From Spisula solida (taxonomy: Eukaryota > Mollusca > Bivalvia > Venerida > Mactridae): a stretch of 64,000 nt of DNA. The notes beneath the pieces are model-generated. The model was not told where the DNA came from. It saw nothing but the letters and a program-made list of their open reading frames with translations, and ran no database searches. A program made the position numbers and the translations under genes. Positions 21,133 through 33,100 of the stretch are shown here, piece by piece. The stretch covers positions 35,174,899 through 35,238,898 of the forward strand of contig OX365951.1 of assembly GCA_947247005.1 (NCBI GenBank), given 5' to 3'. Each line of letters opens with the position of its first letter. The first letter of the stretch is position 1.

Positions 21133-24100
21133 CTAAAGATAATTGAAGTATTATCCATTATAACATAACTACTGACCATGTTACATGTATAATAGAAATA
21201 GTGGTACCATTGATCACAAGATAAATCGTAATCATAACCTAATACAATCGTCCTCATTATGAACTAGTACGATATACACATGTATATGATGAAAGAAATT
21301 TAGTATGTTTCAAGGCACTCGTCCAATCGTGAACCAAATCTAACAACCAAATGACCAAAGTGTACATTTCTTTCAGCAATCAGTGTCCACTTATCACGTG
21401 GGGGTAAATTGTCACTTACTGGCCGTTCTTATAGTTCGATAGAAACATGATGTATACGTTGTTTAATACTTACATTATTGATATGATTGTTAATGTTTGT
21501 CAGTCGCAGGTCCCGCTTGGTACCACGTACCTCTTTTTGAGCTACTTTGACATGTAGAAGTCGACCAATGCCATTGAAAAACACAGTACGGACCCAATTC
21601 GGTAGTTTTTTACCATAAGTGCCACGGAAATGAATATTCAACACTATGACTGTCAACATACACGATAGGGAGACTAAAACCATAGCACAGGCGAAGTATA
21701 CACCTGAAAGAGAGAAAAGAGCATTTACAAAGGCGAAAGCCATCCATCTTTTATATGTGCGGTGCGGTTGTCTTTGTGAATCGTTTCTGTTTCTTGGCAT
21801 TTACCGCGGCTTGTATTGACGGATAATATAACATTTTTGACGGCTGAATATTGCAACGGCTCCTTTTCATCTTACCATTAATTTTTGTACTTTGTGTTGC
21901 TCTGCTGTTTCTGTCGAGTGCTTCTTTCCCTGCCTGGTTGTTTTAGTAAATGGAAAGTCAATCTAGTACCTGTCTAAACCATAATTATGATATGTCTGTT
22001 AGTCAAATAAAATAAGTACTGTCAAGACAAAATGATAAACAAATATAGAAAATGTGTCATAGAACATGGTTTCATGTTACCTATGAAAGGAAATGTTTCA
22101 GAATCGGGAGGCATTGTCTCTGATACGACCAGGAGAAACACTGTCAGTGAGAGTAACACGGTGATTTCTAATGAAATCTTCTCCCCTGCATCTGGTGGTA
22201 AAATGAAACCGAGGCAAGCTATAGTAGATACCAGTACACATGGAAATATCAGGTTGAGCAGATAAAACAATGGCTTCCTGTCGATCTGAATGTAAAATGT
22301 TACATCTGGATACGGCTCTGGACAACAGTTGTATAACACTACATGGCGCACTGCTGGGATACCTAAAATCATTCAAACAAGGATTTTGGTGGTACTTAAC
22401 AAGATACTGAACATCCATTATGTTATATATATATATGTTCACGGGAACATCAACGCAGAGTATTATAGTACAATCATCGATGTATAATTTCAGACATCAG
22501 GGCTGGTATTCACAAATCATCTTAGCAGAAAACTCAGGAATTTCTTTAAATCTTTATTTTGTTCTAAAGTGTATCAGAAAGGCAAAAAATCAACATGCTT
22601 AATATATGATATAGTTTTGAAGTATTAGGTAAACAGCTAATATGAACTAAGGCATTGCCTAAAGGGGATTCAATCATCCATTGATACTATATCAAAATAA
22701 CTCATTACAGTTATTAGTGAGGGGCATCTTCACAGTATGGTTGTTCATACAGTTTGTATTTATTTTACATTTCATGAAATTCAGATAGAATTTTAATAAC
22801 TCAAGGAAAATTGACTAATACAACAAGAGGACCATTCGCTCTAAAGCGCTCACCATATGACCAGCAGTTTAGGCAGAATCAGTGACTTAGTTTTTGACCC
22901 CAGATGACCTAGTTACGAACTAGACCTAGATTTCATAAAGCTACACATTGTGGCCAAGTGTCAATAATATAACATAAAAAATGTGACCTCTAGAGCGTAA
23001 ACAAGGTTTAAAATTGATGTGACCTAGTTTTTGACCCAAGATGACCCAGTTACACACTTGACTTAAGATTTCAAAGCGACAAACATTGTGTCCTAGTTTT
23101 ATATAGATTAGGTAAAAATGTGACCTCTAGAGTGCTAACAAGGTTTTTCTTTTATGTGACCTTGTGACCTAGTTTTTGACGCCAGGAGACCCAGTTACCC
23201 AGATACCTAGATTTCATAAAGCTACACATTGTGGCCAAGTGTCATTAATATAACATAATAAATGTGACCTCTAGAGCGTAGTGATGTACCGATTATCGGA
23301 TATCATCGATTAGTGGTGTGCAGAAGTCAGCCGATTCCGATGACCCGATGGCATTCATCCATAATCGATCATCAGATAAATATAACAAAATGTTAAACAA
23401 GACTTATTTAATCAAAAATTGCTAGGAAAATTCAAAGCATGGAAGTTTGAACCAATTGGATGCCTGTTAGAACCAATTCAAAGAAATTGTTCAAACTCAG
23501 ATAGTAAAACGTCTACCGAAAATCATTGTTTTTCCCTTTGTCACCGTTTTTCGCGACTTGGGAAGTAGGAAAACATGCATTAGTACACTGCATATTCAGT
23601 CCCTGTTCTGCCGATTATTAATCGGGAAAATCGCATTGGAAGTGCCAGTCGATTCTAGCTGATGATCGATTATGATTTGCAACCGATGTCCCATCACTAC
23701 TAGAGCGTAAACAAGGTTCTAATTTGATGTGACGTAGTTTTTGACCCCAGATGACCTAGCACTTTACCTAGATTGCAAAGCGACGAACATTGTGACCAAG
23801 TTTCATGTAGATTAGGTAAAACATGTTCACGAGTGCTCAGGTGAGCTAAAAACTTGACGGACATCATCACAGTATGAGCGTTCCTATTCATTTTAAGTTT
23901 CATGAAATCATACCAGCTATTTACAAAGAAATGAATGTGAATGGACGGGCAGAGTGAATTATTCTTTAAATAAAGGGCAATAACTCTAAAGAAAAGTGTC
24001 CAATAACAAAACTTGACTGGCATCATCTTAGTGTGAGCATTCATTTTCGTTTTAAGTTTCATGTAATTTTACCGGCTAGTTACAAAGAAATGACTAAGAA

Positions 24101-27100
24101 AGGACGGGCGGAGGTAATTCTTCAATAAATCAAGGGTGACAACTCAAGAAAATTGACACACAGAATGTGTGTTCATATTCATTTTAAGTTACATGAAATT
24201 CGTCCAGCTAATTACAAAGAACTGAATGCAAATGGACTGGCGGATGAAATTTTTCAACAAATCAAGGGCAATAACTCTAAGGAAAATTTACCAATAATGA
24301 TAACTTGACAGTCATCATCACAGTAATTGGGTGCTCATATTCATTTTATGTTTCATGAAATTCTACAAGCTAGTTACAAAGAAAGGAATGCGAATGGAAG
24401 GTCAGAGTGAATTATACTGTAAATCAAGTGTAATAACTCTTAAGGAAAATTGACCAACTTAAACAAACTTGACGGGCATCATGACTTTTTTATTTTAAGT
24501 TGCTTAAAAATGTACCAGTTAGTAGAAAAATGGCTGCAGACGGAAGGACAGACAGAAATATTTAATAAATCAAGGTAAATGACTGTCAAAGGAAAAACAC
24601 CTGACAGGCATCATCAAAGTACTGTATAGTTGTTCATATTTATTTTGATTAAGTTCCATGAAATTCTACATGCAAGTTACAGAGAAATGGCTGTTGATGG
24701 CGATGCGTCTTTGTAAGCCGTATGGCCAGTCCACACGCACATTACCCCAAGTGCCGGAGTAGAAGTTAAGCATTACATAAGTTCAGTGAGACACAATGTA
24801 ACTATATAGACTTCACATAATCTTCCTTTTTGCAAAAATAATCACGATTATTGTACCTAGTTGCTCTATTCGCTTAATGCAGCCACCCCCCTGTCAAAAA
24901 GTATTAGATTCAGAATTTCTCGCACATTGCTGTTAAATTAATTCTGTTATACTGGAAAACGGGTTTTATCCTGTAATGTTGATATGGTCAGTGACAAACC
25001 GTATCTGCAGTTATAACTGAACTACCTTTTAGGAGACCCCTAAGGAATCAAAATGAAAATGAGCCAGAATATGGTTTTAAGAACAGTGTGTTTTTAGCGC
25101 TTTCTTGAATGACGACTAGAGCTGTCATTGATACGACCCAAGGCATATCGATGATTCCAATATATAGGAAGACAAGCATCGGCGATACATCGTTATACAG
25201 TTACACATATAGACGAACAAGAAACAGGCCTTTCAGTCAATGATCCCTTTTTAGCCATTCTACACTGTACATGTTGGGTATATATTCAGCTTTGAGATAG
25301 CACCTTTGGTTAGAGTTTGGACTTGACCCATTTTTACAATTTGTGAACTTACATTTTAACAGAGGGACTGTTTTGTGCAGGAAAAGGAGGATTTTCGGTG
25401 GTTCCATTCATTTACCCAGGTATCGGTTCTCGATATCGACATTACTCGGTAATTAAAACCCAATTTTCCAGAACCAGAATTTCACGGTCAGGGGGTTAGC
25501 GAGCAATAAGCGGTATAGCGGGAGTGTATATTTTTTTCTTTTTCAACGTTTAAACATGAAAAACATATAAAACAATTATTGCACATTATCATTAAACATC
25601 TTAATTTGATAAACTTTAGCAAGAATTATCTGATAAAATGTTCAATATTTGAAATATTGCATTTTATTCTACACTGTCGCTTTCGAAGCTCGATACCGAT
25701 GGTGAGAAAATATACGCATTTTTCAAGTTAAACATATTATTGAGGCAAAAATATTGTCAGCGAGGTCGTAAAATAATGTTGTCAATGTGTTCAAGTAAGA
25801 CTTTATTCAAATTCTTATCTTTTAGCTAAAATAATCGCGATTGTTGTACCTAATTGCTCTATACGCTATATCACTTTCCCCCTGACGTACATTCAGAATA
25901 TCTCGCACATTATCGCTCAATTAATTCCGTAATCCCAGACAACGGGTTTTAACCAGTAATGTCGATATGGTGAATATTCTAAAATGTGAATCGATAATCG
26001 ATTGGTTAAAACTATTGTTGATACCGCTTAGGTCAATGACAGCTCTTATGATGGCATCACAACGGAGGTCACATGGCAGCTACATACTGTAATGGACAGT
26101 CACAGCAGAGCGACAGATGAATACCGATCAACACGACAGAAACTTTGTTAAACGTGGGTCAACCAACACAGACCTTAACTGGATCTGAGGGTTCTTTGAA
26201 GGGTCTTGGGACATCTGTCACTTCTTCGGTCTTGTTATGTCTTTTTTTTCCAAAAAAACCTTCTTATAAATAATCATAAAAGCACTCGTGAAAATTTTGG
26301 TCAATTCTCATATGTTTTCACGGAGATCTGTATTGACAAACCAGCAGTAGACAGTTGTCCTACATTATAAGATCAATTAACATGGTCATCTAACACAGAA
26401 TGATTGTTGATAATTAATTCACAATAAATGGTTGGTTGGTTGATTGTTTGTTGTTGACAATTTGGGTACGAACAAATTTGGATACGCTTCGTTTATCAAA
26501 CTTTATGATGCAAATTAGCATCGAAAGTTGATTTCTTTGTTTACCTACGCCAATTATGTGAATAAAAGACAGTTTTCCTTGTTTAAAACAAGTACTTTAA
26601 TCGTATAAGCAGGTATTTTAACGATTGTAGGCTGTACTTACTTGACGGCAGTCGAATGAAACAACTTCTTCCGTTTGCGAGGGACAGTCTAAAATGCTAA
26701 CCGACCGCCTTTATCTCGCGCTAGCATTCTTACCTCCCCTATCGCGTTTAATGATGTGTAAGCTAGGGCCTTCGGTTATCTCAAGGAACATTTTTAAACA
26801 TCATTAGAAAATCAAAGATAATTTATTAACAACAAAAATATTTTTTAATGAGTTTGACAATTCCATTCACGTCTTCAGAGTACCCCGAAAAAACACTTCC
26901 TGTACACACAAATCTCAATCGGACAGGGGTGACCAAATTTCGGATGGGTTAAAAACTCGCAACACGTACAATGCCGTCTTGGATTTTAATCGAGATGCCT
27001 TCGGCATCTCGATTAGAATCCCTACTATAAACACTAAGAAAACATGGACTATATTTTTAATTGCGGGACATATGAGCTGCACAAATTATTGAATTAAGTC

Positions 27101-30100
27101 AAAATATTTAAGTTTCACTATCGATGCTTTGCGAATACCAGCCCAGGGCCCGTATTTACAAATATTTTTATATATCTTCTGTTCTTAAGACGAAAACAAT
27201 TTCACTTAGAAATAAAATATTCTAAAATTGTATATTAGATAATTCTTACCGCTCTCATATTGAAATGCAAAGACAAAAACATCCAACACAAACACATATA
27301 TTTTTTAACGAAAATATAAAATAATTATTAAATAACTTTTTTTTAATACGGTCCAGAATAAATTAGGACTTGTTGTGCGAGTATACAAAGCAGTATACAA
27401 CTTATGTCAATGCTCTAATATACACACTTGTTACTTGCACTCGGAAGCGTAACCATATAAGCAATGTTCTACAAACAATTAAAAACCGTTGTAGATGTTT
27501 CCTAAGGTCAGTCTTTATCAAACAACAGTGTCAATCAAAACTATCATTTCGCTGGCTTAGAATTAGAAGGTCGTAAGTACACATAAGACTCGTGCATATT
27601 TAAAATCTGCATCTCAAAGTGCGACTTATGAGCCTATTTTAATTGGAATTGGTTATGTTGACCAAACTGAAGTTTAAAAAGTTCATTTTGCCGTGAGTAA
27701 AGAGTAGTTTTTTGACAGTTTGTTCTTGTTTTCTCAAAATATTCATTTTGTACGACCCTCTAATTCTAAGCCAGCGATTTGATTTCGACTTGACTTTGTT
27801 AATGTATGCTAATGTTCTACATGGCTACTTTCCTAACTGGTTACCTATCAGTCTCCATTCACCATTGGGAACAAAAATTGAGGTATCCCCCTCCTCCACT
27901 GTCAGTGTCATGTTTACATCCTTCCCATGATACGACCAGGAACTGAACTTCAACTCGCCTGTAAATACATTAATACATTTATAACGGGAAATGCATTCAA
28001 AATACTGCTGAAAAGACTCGCTTAAAGGACAACACCTATATGTAACGACCAATGACATACTTTGATCACCAGAGTTTCATGTCTTTACGTATATAATGTA
28101 GAGAAAATAATCGTCACCAAACATTCAAGAACCACCCAAGCATCACTTTTGTTACATTTTTATCAAAATAAATCAATAGTTAATTAAACTGTATTTATGT
28201 CTAAGGTCAAACGACATATTATGCAATAATACATACATGCGATACGTTAATTGATCGAAAAGCAATTTCTAAGAAATCTTACAATAATCTCTCTCCGATA
28301 TATTTATTTACGATGAGACAAAGCAAGCACTCACGAGATGTAGTATGGCTAGTTATTTATTTGCTTGCGCCCTTTCAACCCTTATCCAATTATTTATATC
28401 AATTGTGTTAACTAGCATTAAAAATCATTTGTCCTGTGGCAGGGATTAACTATTAAATAGTCATTTTAAGCTTTTTCGAAGACGACACGGTAATGAATTA
28501 TCGAATAAGGAATGCAGCAATCAATGTGGATGCGGCCGAGCACGAAAAACAAACAAAGGAACAAATAAATAATAGATACCACAAGTATACGGCACAATGC
28601 CGAACACAATATATATGTCTATTCATAGGTTTGCATTACCCCTCGTGGGTATTATGTGCAGCTGCGCGTCAGTACAGTGAGAGTTTATAAAAGAGTAAAC
28701 AGTATATAAAAGCAAGTGAGTAAAAAAGACTATTGTTAAAATGTTAAAAAAGTCAAAGATAAAAATCAGTCACACCACACTCAGTACGGCAACATTTCGT
28801 ACGCACAATGGGAGCCAAAACTTGGAGTGTAGATCTACTATTGCACCTAAACGATGCCCATATGCTGAATATGTTCGTAAATTATGAAAATATATGTCAT
28901 ATATTGGAAAATATAAGGTAATTACAAAACCATGAAAACTGTACCAAATATCAATGATAAAAGTCGTAGTTTATATTATTTGTTGGCGGTGGGGAACGAT
29001 GGACACAGGGCGAAAACTATAGCTCAATATGATAACTTCGACGTACCAGTAAAAGACAAAGCACACTTTACATTATATTATATGCTGGCAAAAAGATAAT
29101 ATTAAATCAGTCAGGGACGGCAGCACTCAACTTAACCAGCCGAGAACAGAAAACATTAAAAACACACGAGGCACAATGCCCAACTGAACCAACCGAGCAC
29201 AGAAAACATAAAACGCATACACGGCACAATTGACCAGACGCCGATTTTATCAGCTGCCAATCATCAATTATCGATTGACCAATCAGATATCGGCATTTCA
29301 CACACCTCCTGGTTACTGTTTACGCCGCCATTAACCTTCGACAAGCTAAGCTGTCGAGGTTTTTAAAATCGATCGATACAATTGTCAAATAGACGATACG
29401 GATCGTGGTTTTCGTGAAAAGAAATGGTTAAAAGGTGTCAATGGGGGCTGTGCAATTCTGACAGCCGATATTTAGATCGACTTGAAGGCGGTAGGATACG
29501 TTTTATTCCGTTTCCGAAGCCGAAACGAAACCTGCAGAAATGCAAGCGATGGATCAAAGCTTGCGGAAGACCACACGAACAACTGAATATCGACACTATT
29601 GATGGAAATTATCACATGTATGTGTGTACGAAGGTAAATAAAGACTATCGAATTATATTTAATATTGTTCTACCAGTTTAATCAGTCGTCGTCTGTGATT
29701 CAGCGGGGGTACCGTTCAGCGCGATTCGATCAGTTAAACAGCTCTGTCAAATTTCTTGATAAAATCATCCCTGTGTTGCGACCATGACTGCATACTGTAT
29801 TTTAATCAAACAATCATGCAATATTGATAATACAGGCGATCTGGTCGAGTTCTAAATACATTAATTCAGTTTATTAACGTCAATTTGCCACAAGTGCGCC
29901 ATCACACGCCGATTCAGAGGGAGGGGGGCTCTCTGGAATTTCGACAAATATGTGATAGATCTAATACTGATCTGTGATTGTCTTTAGATATTTACACCAG
30001 TCAATAGCCTGATCAGGACAGCCCTCAGGGGAAAATAGCTTGTTGGACCCCCATGACCAAAATAGCAGGTCGGACCACTTACCCTTCCAAATAAAAAGTA

Positions 30101-33100
30101 ATTGGTTATTATCCTGGAGTCCTTCACAGCTGGTAAAGTTTACTTACTAGTTAGTACTCAAGACCTATCTCCACCAAGGTTGATTTAGCTTTTACTATGT
30201 CGCTTCATACATTAAGTCAATGAAGTAAGATATCCATATCAAGTGTTCCTGGTGTGGTGTGTTGTACTCAATTGAGTATATAAGGGATAGCCCAGTGGTG
30301 TAATCCGCTCATACTTGGCTAGGCAATGGCACCGCTCAGTATAGTTGCGAATGCTACTTCAGTTTTGAACTTAGTAAGAATAAAATCAACTTGTTGATCG
30401 AATCTATTTTCCCGGAATGATTTATTAACCGGTACTAACTAGCTCATCCCCATAAGCAACTGTCAACTTCTCCACATGTGGACGACATGAACTGTCCGGT
30501 CCAATACTTCAAAATATCTTTCATACAGTGGAATTCAAATAAACAATATATTTAAGTGTCCATGTAATTTCTTTATTTTACATTATCCAACAAACGACTA
30601 GATGACACAATATGCAAGATAAATAATAAGTGAATTATAAACATATGTAATGAATTTTCAGCATTTTGATGGAGGCGAGCCTTGTGACAAGTTTCCAGAC
30701 CCATTTCCAGCTGATACGTTGGTGGACAAAATTACCCCGGCAAGAGCTCCGCCTAAAAGACGACCAATGTCAGAGCCTCCAAAGAAACGCAGGAATATTA
30801 TGGCAGACATCACACAGTGAGTTTGACTAATCACATTAATTGATATAATATATACAGAGTACAAGATCTGTAGAGCAATAACCATTTGAGTTGCAAATAG
30901 TGGCCGTTGTTTAGAGGTTGTTCTAAAGATTTTACTTTATAGTCAATTTAAACTTAGGGAAATATTAAAGAGGTTGTCACTCTATAGAGGGCTGCTCTGT
31001 AGAGGTTATAGTAATGTATACTGTATGATGATTCTTAGAAGTATTAAAGTACATTTAAGCAAATCAAATATGATGATGTTAATTCACCCAAGGTAATAAA
31101 ATTACTGAATAAATAGAATAATAATATTCCTTTTTATGTAAATTTTAGATCTGTTGAAAATGATGACACATTACAAGTCGATGAAAACGTAATTCCTACA
31201 TTGAAGAATGCTGAGCAACAAACAGAAGAATGCACAGGTATAAACATGGTCTACTTCTTTGCAATATACAAGCAATATGTATTACACAGCTTCTCCAACA
31301 TCATGGACATAGTGTTGACATCAGGGTAAATTCTTTCAATAACCAAATCCTGTCTAGTGAATGTTATAAAATCACAAAACTTAGCTCCACTGACCAGAAG
31401 CTGGCCCTGAACCTGATACCAGTAGGCATGATTTCTTTTAAGCAATATTTCATTGTCTTTCTTTTCCAGAAACAGTGTAGATTTTCTCGCATAACTTTCT
31501 AGAGCTGTTTCTATAGTCCAGTCTCTGATGGAAAAAGGACACTTTACCTCCATTATACCAGATTGGCCGTCATCACATACTATTCCATCTGGTGTTGCTC
31601 CAATAAATGGAAATTCCGGATTAACCATAAACCCACAGTCATGCACATGATTTCCGGTTTTCTTCCTGTACATGTTAATTGCTACCTTTTCACTGTTCAA
31701 ACCGTAGCTGGTAGCAGGACACGTAAACGGCCTTGGACATATTAAACTGTTGAGGAACTTCTCATTCACTGATGCCTTGCGCATAATGATCCTACCAAAT
31801 GTAGACGCTGTTAGGCGATGTTCTCTCTCTTTATGCCAAGTATCACACGCACTTTGATCTCGTGTATTTCTCTCAAGTAACAAAGCTGCATCTCTCGTTA
31901 ACGTCAGGTGACTCCATTTGTCTTTGTTTGTTGTAACACATGCTGGTATTGGTACTGCTGAATCAACCGGAAAGTCAATAACACCACAGTCTGTTTGGTT
32001 GTGGACTGGACCAACATCATTTCGTATCAATTGCATCTGAAATTTAAAAAAATATATATTATATTCTCCAACAGAAGTGATTATTGTTCTCAGATGACCT
32101 TTAACTCAGTTAAACCCTGAAACACTGTATTATATTATGTAAAATAAATATGTTTTCAGATGTGAATCCGTTAGACCTACTCGTTATATCAGCAGAAAAT
32201 AAGACATTGAAACAACAGTTAGCTCGGCAAATCCTCATTAATGAAGAAATTCGCCACAACAACGCATGTTTGAAGAAGCAAGCAATTAAAGATTAAAAAT
32301 CGAAGGATCCAGGGAGATATACTGTTCAATATGTTCAAAATAGCCATGTGAGAAACAACTTTAAATATCACACCGGATTTACATACGATACATTTATGAA
32401 CATCTTCAAATTTCTGGTACCGAACAAAGATGAAGCTCCTATGACATTTGAGAAAACAGTAACAAAGTCGAAAAACATCTCACTTGAAGATCAGTTATTA
32501 CTAACACTCATGAAATTACGACTTAACTTTGAATTCAAGCACTTGGGTAATCTTTTCAAGATGTCACCACAAGATACTGGAGTAGTGTTTAGAACATGGG
32601 TAAATTACATGTTTTATAGATTTGGAGAAGTAACAGTATGGCCAGATAGAAGCATCATTCAGCAGAATATGCCAACAAAGTTTCGTGACGAATTTCCAGA
32701 CACATTCATAATTCTTGACGGAACAGAACTTAAAGTTCAAAAACCAAGTTCATTGAGAAGTCAGAGTCAGTGCTATTCTGATTATAAATCTTCAACAACA
32801 CTTAAAGGCCTGGTAGGTGTGGATCCACGTGGATCGTTCACTTTCATCTCAACACTGTTTTCGGGTTCTATATCGGACAAGGAGATAACTACTGAGAGTG
32901 GATTATTAGTGCTTCTGCAGCAGTTACTGGACTGTGGCAAACTCAAACCAGGCGATGGGGTGATGGTTGACAAAGGTTTTTTGATCAAAGATGAAATTGA
33001 GAAATTAGGATTAAAATTATTGATACCACCATTTGCCCCAGGATGCGGCCAGATGTCACCAGCTGATGTGGCTCTTACCAAGAAAATAGCCGCACACAGG

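Larger units (their letters stand above)
22363..27844 (-). other. nAChR intron rich in repeats
   Basis: No exon seen. Contains, in order, a molluscan repeat block with an hAT MITE inside it, a degenerate tandem array, a TIR element at 25118-26046, a short perfect hairpin at 26988-27015 and MITE family A copy 2. Confidence 0.6.

Noticed and set aside
22022..22442. Overlapping alternative frames over the M1-M2 exon
   Set aside because: Only the frame with loop C, M1 and M2 matches a family and joins neighbouring exons in phase.
26988..27015. 13-bp perfect stem with a very short loop (taatcgagatgcc...) as a terminator or microRNA
   Set aside because: Too short for a microRNA precursor and no transcription context; noted only as a small hairpin.
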